Made by a program: the position numbers and the translations under genes | In this document: piece by piece, positions 47,368 through 54,909 of the stretch | How positions within the stretch are numbered: the stretch's first letter is position 1 | Layout of the letters: each line of letters begins with the position of its first letter | The notes under the pieces: model-generated | What the model was told of the DNA's origin: nothing | Databases searched by the model: none | Seen by the model: the letters and a program-made list of their open reading frames with translations, nothing else | Assembly: GCA_002386525.1 (NCBI GenBank) | Contig: DGIS01000025.1 | Location: 608,086 to 672,085 of the forward strand | DNA from: Sphingobacterium sp. UBA4616 | GTDB lineage: Bacteria; Bacteroidota; Bacteroidia; Sphingobacteriales; Sphingobacteriaceae | Direction: 5' to 3' | DNA length: 64,000 bases

Positions 47368-47411
47368 TTATTTTATTTTTAATTTGTTAATAGTAAACGG
47401 GGTTCAGGATG

Positions 47412-47446
47412 AAAGGGAGGTGCTCCTGACCGAGCAGCCTCCCTTT
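47412..47446 (-). other. Hairpin between DUF6266 gene and the lysis-like genes
   Basis: AAAGGGAGGTGCTC (47412-47425) pairs with GAGCAGCCTCCCTTT (47432-47446) with one bulge; only three T follow on the minus strand. Likely a partial terminator or attenuator that sets the ratio between the upstream DUF6266 gene and the three genes after it. Confidence 0.65.
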
Positions 47447-47458
47447 ATGCAGATGCAG

Positions 47459-48100
47459 CTAGTTCAACACAAACTCCCCTAAGTATTGGCTCGTTGAGGT
47501 GATTAGCCCATCCCGATGGATATTAAAAGACCAGCCCACTATTTTCTTTCCTGTATAGCTGTCGGGTAGCACGATATCTATCGCTGCGTCCGATCTTGTC
47601 GCACCTTCGTACGCAAAAAAGAGGTTGTCCGCTTCATCGTACAGGATGACCAGCACCTGATCGTCGTCAAAGGCATTAAAACGATTGATGATCGGATCCC
47701 AAGTCAGATTGAGCACCCTGGGCGCCACCTCACCTACAACCAAGCCAACCAAAGCTGCCAGACTACCACTGGCAATTTTGACTGCCGCGAAGTCTATCGC
47801 AAAATCTGGGTAGTTACCCCGAAAAGCGTGATTGATCAGCTGTTGAAAGGCCGCATTATAGCCCGTTTTGTTCCTTAGCTTGCTGTCTGAAAACCCGAGC
47901 ATCAGGATATCTTTAATGGATTTGAGAAAACTGGTCGTCATCCCAAACTTCATCCGCTGCGCCAGCTGCGCTTCTGACGAAGCCTTGCTGCTCTTTTTTG
48001 GTAAAGAGCGTACATAATCTATTCCTCGCCATGAACTTCCGACGACATTCCCTACTTTTCCGCTATAGGATCCGTGAATCCCTTTTAAAAATCTTGCCAT
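47459..48100 (-). CDS. DUF6266-like protein, 213 aa
   Basis: ATG at 48100 (MARFLKGIHGSYSGK); an in-frame upstream start at 48151 is less likely. Soluble, with no signal peptide. The N-terminus (GSYSGKVGNVVGSSWRGIDY, VRSLPKKSSKASSEAQLAQ) matches my memory of the DUF6266 family of Sphingobacteriaceae. The middle is helical (FLKSIKDILMLGF; GYNAAFQQLINHAF) and the C-terminal half is a beta-rich, Ig-like segment (VLNLTWDPIINRFNAFDDDQVLVILYDEADN). Function unknown. It precedes the holin/endolysin/spanin-like genes by 91 bases; a structural or cargo role is guesswork. Confidence 0.75.
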   Translation of the reverse strand: MARFLKGIHGSYSGKVGNVVGSSWRGIDYVRSLPKKSSKASSEAQLAQRMKFGMTTSFLKSIKDILMLGFSDSKLRNKTGYNAAFQQLINHAFRGNYPDFAIDFAAVKIASGSLAALVGLVVGEVAPRVLNLTWDPIINRFNAFDDDQVLVILYDEADNLFFAYEGATRSDAAIDIVLPDSYTGKKIVGWSFNIHRDGLITSTSQYLGEFVLN

Positions 48101-48147
48101 GTTATTATTTTTTAAATTGTTAAACCCTAAAGTGGCGCTGCAGGCAG

Positions 48148-48215
48148 CCACGATATCGATATCATGGTACTAAGGTAAAGCGGTGTATGAAAGGGATTTG
48201 CTCAATGGCGCCATT
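48148..48215. promoter_or_regulatory. Two palindromes upstream of the DUF6266 gene
   Basis: GATATCGATATC (48152-48163), extended by CCA/TGG with one mismatch to 48148-48167, and AATGGCGCCATT (48204-48215). They lie 50-115 bases before the DUF6266 ATG where operators would be expected. The rest of 48101-48480 shows no clear TAnnTTTG box and no gene I can support. Confidence 0.4.
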
Positions 48216-48484
48216 TGACGTCACTTGGCTGAATATGCCATTTCCGACGGCATCAAATCCAGCATTTTGATAGAAAACGTTGTGCTTTTCGAGCGCTCTT
48301 CATATAGACTCACCTGCTTTTGGATTAATCCTTAATTGCCTGCTTTAGGCTAATTTGACACTATTCATAGGCTACTCAGTTAGCGTTAAGGCTAGGTAAT
48401 GGCTTGTAAGTTGCCGTGGAAAAGCTACCTATCGGCGAGCAATAGGCAAAGAAACAGCAACCAAACAGCAAAGAAAGACCAATG

Positions 48485-48550
48485 AATAAGCAAACAAATG
48501 GCAAAGAATAAGCAAGGAAATGGTATAGGATAAGCAAACAGATAACATAG
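48485..48550. repeat. Imperfect tandem repeat, about 22-base unit (AATAAGCAAACAAATGGCAAAG)
   Basis: Three consecutive units start at 48485, 48507 and 48530, each beginning (A)ATAAGCAA and ending in A/G-rich sequence; degenerate copies extend to about 48430 on the left and 48575 on the right. Long open frames on the opposite strand here are a by-product of the repeat. Confidence 0.65.
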
Positions 48551-48650
48551 AAATACCATAGAATAGGCAAGCGAGGGGCGAGCTAATCCCAACGTATTCC
48601 CAAAGAGGAAGCAGCAAATAGGTTAGTTCACTTAGCGTCATCCAAATAAA

Positions 48651-48680
48651 AAGGCCGATCTTTTCCCAAAGATCAGCCTT
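48651..48680 (-). terminator. Terminator of the HTH gene
   Basis: AAGGCTGATCTTT and AAAGATCGGCCTT on the minus strand form the stem, with one mismatch, followed by TTTTTA. It lies 11 bases after the HTH stop, so the LytTR-HTH transcript should end here, separate from the DUF6266 operon. Confidence 0.8.
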
Positions 48681-48691
48681 AAAAAACAATG

Positions 48692-48979
48692 TTAGATCAT
48701 ACCCCGGTCTATACTGCGCTTAATCGCATCCTGGAGGTCCTGTTCGCGGTAATAATGCTTGTTGCCCAAGCAAATGGGTTTGAGCACTCCCGATTTTACC
48801 CAGCGGTTGTACGTGCGTTCGGAGATACCCAGGCGTGATACCACAGCCATACGAGTCATCAGTTCGTCCACACTCCATTCTATCTGCGTACCTTCTTTTG
48901 GCATAATTTGGTAGGCTTTGCAGGACAGCTTGTCGTTAATTTCTCGCAGCAATTGTACGATTTCATTCAATTGTAACAT
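48692..48979 (-). CDS. Small helix-turn-helix DNA-binding protein (HTH_17/MerR-like), 95 aa
   Basis: ATG at 48979. Residues 1-30 are a charged helix (MLQLNEIVQLLREINDKLS); residues about 45-90 form a winged helix-turn-helix of excisionase/MerR type (AVVSRLGISERTYNRWVKSGVLKPICLGNKHYYREQDL). Such proteins are common in mobile elements and as local regulators in Bacteroidota. It follows the LytTR regulator after 49 bases and is closed by a terminator. It may control the DUF6266 operon next door. Confidence 0.85.
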   Translation of the reverse strand: MLQLNEIVQLLREINDKLSCKAYQIMPKEGTQIEWSVDELMTRMAVVSRLGISERTYNRWVKSGVLKPICLGNKHYYREQDLQDAIKRSIDRGMI

Positions 48980-49028
48980 AAATTATTGCATTGATTGATG
49001 CCATGAAATGGCGCAGCCCTACCGGTTT

Positions 49029-49772
49029 TTATTTATTATTCTGTCTATAGACTTCGTATTGATGCCGAAAATTATCTTTATAAGATCGAGTAACTGTAAT
49101 AGGGAAACCATTTCTTGGTTTGACAAAATGAAGTTCACCTGAACGCAAGAGATCAATTTTGGAAAGATTGACCAAGGTATTTATCCGAGGGCGGGCAAAC
49201 ATGGCTGCTGGAAGGTTAGCCTGCAGCCCTCCTAGGCTTCCTTTAACTTGATACTTATCTTTTTCCAAATAGATATCGATAATATCGTTGTCTACTTGCG
49301 CATAAAAAATCTGGTCAACTTCTATTTGAATCCTATCGTTATTGAGATCTTTTATCGTTAAACTTTTCACTTCTCTGCCTTGGTCCTGCAATTTCTTATC
49401 TACCTTTTCGACCACATCTTCCATTTTGGCCTTCAATACATTGAAACTGATCTTTTTACTAAAATAGGTGTAAAAACCGGCCTCATTTGCCTTAAACACA
49501 TAATCTGTATGTGCTGAACAAGCAATCATGACGGGCGGATTGGGAATCAAACTGGCCAATTTGATCCCATCAATCTCCTTATCTCCAAGATCCATACCCA
49601 GTATCAACACATCGACCTCATTTTCTTTTAGATAGTTGAGGGCTTCTATGGGCTTTCGAACAATTATGATGTCGTCATTGATAAAAGGAAGTTCCTTCAA
49701 TGACATTAAAATATACACCAACGAGTCTGGATTATCGTCAACGATCAATAGTCTATAATTTAACTTATCCAT
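49029..49772 (-). CDS. LytTR-family response regulator with degenerate receiver
   Basis: 247 residues. Receiver domain about 1-120: the acidic pair is present (LLIVDDNPDS) and the Ser of IACSAH aligns with the usual Thr/Ser. But in VDVLILGMDLGDKEIDG a Gly stands where the phospho-acceptor Asp is expected, and the conserved Lys is followed by Lys rather than Pro (SKKISF). The C-terminal LytTR DNA-binding domain (about 140-240) is normal: LTIKDLNNDRIQIEVDQIFYAQVDNDII ... RPRINTLVNLSKIDLL ... KPRNGFPITVTRSYKDNF. No partner kinase is encoded nearby. It may work without phosphorylation, or use the Asp two residues further on. Confidence 0.9.
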   Translation of the reverse strand: MDKLNYRLLIVDDNPDSLVYILMSLKELPFINDDIIIVRKPIEALNYLKENEVDVLILGMDLGDKEIDGIKLASLIPNPPVMIACSAHTDYVFKANEAGFYTYFSKKISFNVLKAKMEDVVEKVDKKLQDQGREVKSLTIKDLNNDRIQIEVDQIFYAQVDNDIIDIYLEKDKYQVKGSLGGLQANLPAAMFARPRINTLVNLSKIDLLRSGELHFVKPRNGFPITVTRSYKDNFRHQYEVYRQNNK

Positions 49773-49997
49773 GCTATTTCATTAAAACAAGGGTTTATAA
49801 TTAAAAAAAGTTTAGAAAGATAAATTTACCTAAAATATTTATTTAATTTCAATATAAACAAAAATATTATTAATTGAGACTCAAATCAGGCAGCTGAAAT
49901 TACGACAAACAGAAAACTACAGGATTGCCGCTGAAAATACCATGGTTTTGTCGGTTACGTATGCCCTTCACATAGCCGACATCAATTGGTTCATTAA

Positions 49998-50029
49998 GGG
50001 AGTGATTTCCTTCGCAAAGGCACACTCCC
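49998..50029. other. Hairpin in the LytTR/AraC divergent gap
   Basis: GGGAGTG (49998-50004) pairs with CACTCCC (50023-50029); an inner CCTT/AAGG pairing may extend it. No T run follows. The 430 bases from 49773 to 50200 otherwise hold AT-rich sequence and no gene. Confidence 0.4.
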
Positions 50030-50200
50030 TCTTGGGTATAGGGCTGCATATCTATACCTCTTCACATTTAATCACATGTTGACTCCATTTCATACTATCA
50101 TTTGTTGAACCATTTTCCGGCCTTGGGCTGTACCTTCCCTCGCCAAAAATTTAAAACTCCTTATTGGATCCAATGGCAACAAAGATGTCGGCAAAGAAAA

Positions 50201-50389
50201 ATGATTTCAAAAAAAAATGTACATACAGCACAAATGGACGCCTGCAGGACAACGACAGCACAAACCGATCAGGTGCAATCTGAAAATGTCATCTACCCTA
50301 CACTTTGGTTATTCGCACGAAAAATACTGTTATGTACCATTTTATTTGGTCTTTACGGTGAATTCTTCCTAAAATCATCTCATAACTAA
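50201..50389 (+). CDS. Possible small membrane protein, 62 aa
   Basis: ATG at 50201 (MISKKNVHTAQMDACRTT). The C-terminal third (about 36-56, LWLFARKILLCTILFGLYGEFFL) is hydrophobic and could be one membrane helix. It ends 11 bases before the AraC-like gene, which would suit an operon. No domain, no clear ribosome binding site and short length leave a real chance that it is not a gene. Confidence 0.3.
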   Translation: MISKKNVHTAQMDACRTTTAQTDQVQSENVIYPTLWLFARKILLCTILFGLYGEFFLKSSHN

Positions 50390-50400
50390 TTGTAAAGAAT

Positions 50401-51390
50401 ATGAAAAGATCTTATAAAATCGTATTTGGTACGGAATACGAGAGCATTGACGATCCTCCCCATCCATTAAGTTACCCCATTCGCCATGCGAAGGAGAGGC
50501 ATTGGCAATCTTCGCACAATCAGATCAGCGAACAAATCTTTGACGGCCGATATGCTTATCTCTACGCTTACGAGTATTGGATCAGCAAGTCGACCGATGT
50601 AACGATTGAGGTGTATATGAACGACCTGCATGTCATCTATCCGCTATTGAATGAAGTTGAGATTTGGGGAGAAAGGCTGGATGAGGCATTCCGTTTTGAG
50701 CTATGTCCCTCTGAGGGCGCTTATTTTTACGTTGCATCGGGCCATTATCGTTTACATTTACCTATAGGCCATCATATACTGGTTGGCTTTGTCGTGGATG
50801 CCGGTATGTTCAGGCCGCCGGCCATTCAACAATTTTCATTTCTCAAACACTTGGTTCAGGCAAAAAAAGAGGGGTCAACAACTTCGCTCAAAAGTGTGGG
50901 TTTTCGTGTGGGCCCCATTACTGTCAAATACCTGTGCATCCTGTTCAGTATACTCAACCCCAATACGCTCAACAACGAGCATGTTCTGCTCAAACATCTG
51001 ATTTTTCTGATCGATCTAAGCCGTTTCAAGCTTGTGGGTGACAATGACATAGACAATCACCTTGCAGTGCGTTGCCGACAGCTACTGGATATTATGATCC
51101 TGCAGCGCGGTGCTCAAGCGCTGATCAAAGAAGTAGCTGCAGTGTTTCTGACAGACGCGCAACAGCTCAGCCGCGAATTCCACAAATTTTACGGTATCCG
51201 TATGAAGGACTACCGCAACCTGCTGCTTCTCGATTATATTGAGCAGCTTATTGTGGAGCACGATAAGCTGGGCACTACTGCTCATGAAGTCGGATTTAGT
51301 GGCCCGAGCGAAATGAACCGATTTATTAAAAAGATGACCGGTTTGACGAGCGCTCTGTTTAAACAACAACTCGAACAAAATACGCGATAA
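50401..51390 (+). CDS. AraC-like transcriptional regulator, 329 aa
   Basis: ATG at 50401. The first 220 residues match no domain I know (VTIEVYMNDLHVIYPLLNEVE; FRFELCPSEGAYFYVASGHYRLHLP suggest a beta-rich sensor). The last 90 carry a recognisable AraC helix-turn-helix: IKEVAAVFLTDAQQLSREFHKFYGIRM for the first and TAHEVGFSGPSEMNRFIKKMTGL for the second helix pair. It leads a plus-strand run with the acidic protein, the MauE-like protein and the two-cysteine protein, and is a candidate regulator of these and of the facing SusCD operon. Confidence 0.75.
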   Translation: MKRSYKIVFGTEYESIDDPPHPLSYPIRHAKERHWQSSHNQISEQIFDGRYAYLYAYEYWISKSTDVTIEVYMNDLHVIYPLLNEVEIWGERLDEAFRFELCPSEGAYFYVASGHYRLHLPIGHHILVGFVVDAGMFRPPAIQQFSFLKHLVQAKKEGSTTSLKSVGFRVGPITVKYLCILFSILNPNTLNNEHVLLKHLIFLIDLSRFKLVGDNDIDNHLAVRCRQLLDIMILQRGAQALIKEVAAVFLTDAQQLSREFHKFYGIRMKDYRNLLLLDYIEQLIVEHDKLGTTAHEVGFSGPSEMNRFIKKMTGLTSALFKQQLEQNTR

Positions 51391-51415
51391 AAAATCAGAC
51401 TAAATCGACTTTCTT

Positions 51416-52291
51416 ATGAATTTTATAGAAAGAAAAAAACTGGATGTTAATACTACCCATGCCATCCTTCAAGATGCTTACGATGCTTTGCCGCAGCTGA
51501 TGAGCCGGTTGGCGCCTGGCGGTTGGGAGGAAAGCAGCTTTCATCAGGAACTCATGGACAGCCGGCAGCTATTTTATGACTGTTACCTGGAAAGTGATAG
51601 CGCAAGTGTATGGGAGACAGACTCCTCCTCTGATGTTCGCGCGCATGTGGATCAGCCCGAAGAAAAATTAAGCCTTGATGATTATTTATACATCTGCTTT
51701 CCACCGATTGGCTACGATTACTTAGAGCTATTTTACTTAATTTCCTGCATGCTCACTGAAATCACTTTTGTCAGTAACCTCTATCAGAATCACGACGGGG
51801 ACAAGTATTATTTCGATGAAATGACAATGGAAGATCTGGTGATCCAATTGGCGCATGAGAATGGAGAAATTGATAAAAACTGGGCGGATTTGATGGTATT
51901 TACCTTTTCGCCGCCCTACATGGAGGCGATGGAACTGCACTATTGTCTGGAGGTATTATTTCGGATTTTGCTAAAACATGGCTTTCAGCTCGATTATTGG
52001 CACAATGAGATTTTACAAGTTGTCGATCTTCAAAACGTATATCAAGAACTATTATTCAGTAACCTCGACGCCCATGAAAAAGAGCAGCGGCGTGAATCGG
52101 TTAAAGCGGACATCACTGCTATACTCCGTACCTACGATAGCTCGGCGATTGATCCGCTCGACCTACCGGCCATCATCGAAATGTTTAACCTGCGCGAAGT
52201 GTGCCCCATCGTGCTCGCCTACCTCCATACCTATGGTGAATTTCCAAAAGGATATCCTTATTTATTGACCGAATATCAAGGCTATCTATAA
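51416..52291 (+). CDS. Unknown acidic soluble protein, 291 aa
   Basis: ATG at 51416. No signal peptide or membrane segment. It is rich in Asp, Glu, Tyr and Leu, largely helical by composition, with segments such as LSLDDYLYICFPPIGYDYLELF and MELHYCLEVLFRILLKHGF, and a Leu-rich end (DPLDLPAIIEMFNLREVCPIVLAYL). I do not recognise a family. It starts 25 bases after the AraC-like gene, so the two probably share a transcript; the partnership suggests a co-factor of that regulator, but nothing in the sequence proves it. Confidence 0.75.
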   Translation: MNFIERKKLDVNTTHAILQDAYDALPQLMSRLAPGGWEESSFHQELMDSRQLFYDCYLESDSASVWETDSSSDVRAHVDQPEEKLSLDDYLYICFPPIGYDYLELFYLISCMLTEITFVSNLYQNHDGDKYYFDEMTMEDLVIQLAHENGEIDKNWADLMVFTFSPPYMEAMELHYCLEVLFRILLKHGFQLDYWHNEILQVVDLQNVYQELLFSNLDAHEKEQRRESVKADITAILRTYDSSAIDPLDLPAIIEMFNLREVCPIVLAYLHTYGEFPKGYPYLLTEYQGYL

Positions 52292-52404
52292 ATTGCCCTT
52301 ATCAAACTTGGCCTATCGATCAATCAAGTTTGGCCTAACGCGAGGGGTCTTTATGGTTGTAATTTAGTCTTACTAATGTAAGTAAGCGATTAACAAAATA
52401 GATT

Positions 52405-52977
52405 ATGGCACTAGGCGGAAGATATTTACAGCATGATGGAGGCACAGCAGCGGATACAGTTCAAAACGTAGGGTCACGTAGTTGGTTTGGGCGCAAATTA
52501 ACTGGGGTGCTTTCGTACATCAGAAAGCATCCCCAGGAATTTGTGTTGCAGGTATTGACTTTTACTCTGCTCTGTCCGTGGATCTATGTCGGGTCGAAGA
52601 AGGTATTCACCTACGCCGAATTCCGTGCTTCGATGATCAAACAACCTTTTGCCAATGGGTATGGCATTATGCTATCGTATATCCTACCCGCCGTACAGTT
52701 AGCTACAGGCACCCTCTTTATTTTTGAAGGAACTAAAAGATTGGGCTTTTGGTTTACGATCATCCTGATGTTTGTTTTTTCAAGCTATGTGATCTTGGCC
52801 TTACGAGATACCTGGGGAAGTATTCCGTGCGATTGTGTCCTCGAATTTCCGATCAGTTGGAAGGCACATCTTTGGGTCAATGGTCTGATCTCGATTGCAT
52901 GTATTGCAGGCTTACTGCTTGATAGAAAGATAAGGATTTCACATCAGAGGAAATTGATGACGAAGTTAGGTTCATAA
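52405..52977 (+). CDS. MauE/DoxX-like redox-associated membrane protein
   Basis: 190 residues, ATG at 52405. About 45 polar residues precede four membrane helices (about 48-66, 88-107, 114-134, 155-173). The first loop holds WIYVGSKKVFTYAEFRASMIKQPF, the pattern of the MauE/DoxX family; the loop before the last helix has SIPCDCVLEFPISW with a CxC pair at about 145-147. MauE-type proteins help make disulfides or mature small periplasmic proteins. The next gene encodes just such a small exported protein with two cysteines, 160 bases on. Confidence 0.8.
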   Translation: MALGGRYLQHDGGTAADTVQNVGSRSWFGRKLTGVLSYIRKHPQEFVLQVLTFTLLCPWIYVGSKKVFTYAEFRASMIKQPFANGYGIMLSYILPAVQLATGTLFIFEGTKRLGFWFTIILMFVFSSYVILALRDTWGSIPCDCVLEFPISWKAHLWVNGLISIACIAGLLLDRKIRISHQRKLMTKLGS

Positions 52978-53137
52978 AGAAATTAGCAATAGCTGTTACA
53001 GCGGAAGCTGAGCCCAAGGCTGGTTCGGCAGAAGGGCGCGTCTGCCAAAAGACTAAGGGCTTCTCGTCCTAGATCGGTCGTAATAGTCTATCGAAAGGGG
53101 AAAACACAATTATAAAAAACAGAAATACACTAAATGT

Positions 53138-53479
53138 ATGAAAATATTAAAATTTAATGCAAAAGCCGCAGTAGCTGTGGTCGTTGCAATGGCATCCTTT
53201 ATCGGATTTAACAGTTTTAAAAATGCTGAGAAAAAAGTGTCATCGTCTTGGTATCAGATTACAACAAATGCATCCAATCCAAGTGATGATGTATTAGGAA
53301 GTGCAATTACAGATCCAACCTTGTCGGGTCAATGTAACGCAACTCCCGATGACATGCGCTGTGCACGCTTTATTGAAAACCCCGATAATCACGACCTATC
53401 AGGGTTAACAGTTGATGAGGCATCACAATTGTCGAACGTTCAGATCACAAGTGATCTGACCTACAAACCAGAACAATAG
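53138..53479 (+). CDS. Small exported two-cysteine protein (DUF6520-like), 113 aa
   Basis: ATG at 53138. A signal peptide or single anchor (KAAVAVVVAMASFIGFNSF, about 9-27) is followed by a polar mature region with only two Cys, in SGQCNATPDDMRCARF (about residues 66 and 75), then an acidic tail. It resembles the DUF6520 family of small Bacteroidota proteins as I remember it. The Cys pair could form a disulfide, and the MauE-like gene upstream and thioredoxin-like gene in the facing operon support that. A strong terminator follows. Confidence 0.8.
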   Translation: MKILKFNAKAAVAVVVAMASFIGFNSFKNAEKKVSSSWYQITTNASNPSDDVLGSAITDPTLSGQCNATPDDMRCARFIENPDNHDLSGLTVDEASQLSNVQITSDLTYKPEQ

Positions 53480-53515
53480 ATACATCATAATTTTGTTTTT
53501 CATGTTTTGATTATT

Positions 53516-53548
53516 GGCTCCATCAAATTTATGATGGAGCCTATTTTT
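53516..53548 (+). terminator. Terminator of the two-cysteine protein gene
   Basis: Perfect 10-bp stem GGCTCCATCA/TGATGGAGCC (53516-53525, 53532-53541) followed by TATTTTTT. It lies 36 bases after the stop and just before the convergent SusD stop; minus-strand termination would be weaker. Confidence 0.9.
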
Positions 53549-54906
53549 TACCGTTTAAACTGCAGCACATCAGATTTTATAATGACTTCCTCAGGAACTG
53601 GAAAAGTGTACCTCCTATCCCTTGCTGGAAGACTATACGCTGTTCCATTCACCGTCCGCTTTAGGTCTATCTTAAGATTATCTTGCCGATTGAGTCTCCT
53701 TAGATCATACCAGCGATGTCCTCTTAGATACAATTCTTTCCGCCGTTCTAACAGCACTAGTTCCAAGGCTTGGCCCTGCGTCATATCTTTAAATTCTGGG
53801 GCTGTACCTGGTTTATAACGGTATTTAAGCAACTCACCAAGGGTCCTTAATCCATCACTGCTTTTACCCAAACGCACTAGGCATTCTGCTTTGATCAGAT
53901 AAGCTTCGTCAAGCGCTATTCCTGTAAAGAGTGAAGCAGAACCAAGATACGATCCCTTATATTGATACAGGTTTCCAACCTTAGTAAAGAAATAGCTTTT
54001 GCGCAGATCATTACTATCGAACAAATCCACAAAAGAGGTCGGAACGATCAATTTTGTTTTGGAAAAATATTCAACTTGATTAACATTTTCAAAAAGTAAA
54101 AACTCCTTATTGCCTATTCCACTTGCCGGGAAAGTATAGCTAACACCAGGTGTAATACTATTATAGTCCAATAATGAATACCCTTCGTTTAAAGCCATAT
54201 TGGCGTAATTCAATGCTTTTTCATAATCACTTTTAACGAGATATACCCTGGCAAGCATGATCATAGCACACGCCCGATTGGGTAGATACAATACAGGCAC
54301 CTGTTTGGGCAATTGATCTAGCGCTTGCAGCAAATCACGTTCAATCTGTGCATAAGTCTCTGTTACGGTTGCCCTTTTAGAAATTAACGTCGGATCATAA
54401 TCCAGCCGCAATGGGATTCCAAATATTTCGTTGTCAGTATCTCCCCACGGAGCAGCAAAATGCATTGCCAAAGTAAAAAATGATTTCGCTCTAAAAAATA
54501 GGGCGTAGCCTTCCAGTTTAAGTCGCGTGCTTTCATCCTGCTCTTTGCCTTTCAATTTTTGCAATCCATCGAGTACAAGGTTAGCATATAAAACCGTCTG
54601 ATATGGATTGTTCCAATCGGGCACATCCTCACCTTCAAAAAGATCTTTGCTCCAGACATAGGCATTTTTATCCTGTAGCTTTTTCAATGCCAGCCAGATA
54701 TTATCATCCACAGCGATTTCATCACCACTGGCAATACCTAGACCATTTCCCGTGGATGTATTCATAACCGTGTACTTATTGAGCAACATTTCGAAATCGG
54801 TCAAAGTCGATGGTACTAACTGCGATTTGTTGTTCTTTACATCCAAAAAACCGGGGTTACAACCCCATAAAAATAAGAGACAAAGTAAACTCAAAAGTCT
54901 TTTCAT
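53548..54906 (-). CDS. SusD/RagB-family lipoprotein (third SusCD pair)
   Basis: 452 residues. Lipobox LLFLWGCNPGFLD places the lipidated Cys at about 16. SusD features: ALFFRAKSFFTLAMHFAAPWG, YAQIERDLLQALDQLP, ACAMIMLARVYLVKSDYEKALNYA, LLERRKELYLRGHRWYDLRRLNRQ and a final FPVPEEVIIKSDVLQ. The usual NPGY ending is absent. It lies 3 bases after the SusC gene and is the last gene of its operon. Substrate unknown. Confidence 0.93.
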   Translation of the reverse strand: MKRLLSLLCLLFLWGCNPGFLDVKNNKSQLVPSTLTDFEMLLNKYTVMNTSTGNGLGIASGDEIAVDDNIWLALKKLQDKNAYVWSKDLFEGEDVPDWNNPYQTVLYANLVLDGLQKLKGKEQDESTRLKLEGYALFFRAKSFFTLAMHFAAPWGDTDNEIFGIPLRLDYDPTLISKRATVTETYAQIERDLLQALDQLPKQVPVLYLPNRACAMIMLARVYLVKSDYEKALNYANMALNEGYSLLDYNSITPGVSYTFPASGIGNKEFLLFENVNQVEYFSKTKLIVPTSFVDLFDSNDLRKSYFFTKVGNLYQYKGSYLGSASLFTGIALDEAYLIKAECLVRLGKSSDGLRTLGELLKYRYKPGTAPEFKDMTQGQALELVLLERRKELYLRGHRWYDLRRLNRQDNLKIDLKRTVNGTAYSLPARDRRYTFPVPEEVIIKSDVLQFKR

Positions 54907-54909
54907 GAT

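Noticed and set aside
48376..48689. Overlapping minus-strand open frames of 64 and 86 codons encoding hydrophobic, Leu/Cys-rich peptides
   Set aside because: They are the complement of the AGCAAA-type tandem repeat and run through the HTH terminator; composition comes from the repeat, not selection.
45990..49772. Complete prophage
   Set aside because: No terminase, portal, capsid, tail or integrase gene; only lysis-like genes and a DUF6266 protein.
50102..50200. Longer TTG-started version of the small membrane protein before the AraC gene
   Set aside because: The added 33 residues are basic and low in structure and no ribosome binding site precedes the TTG.
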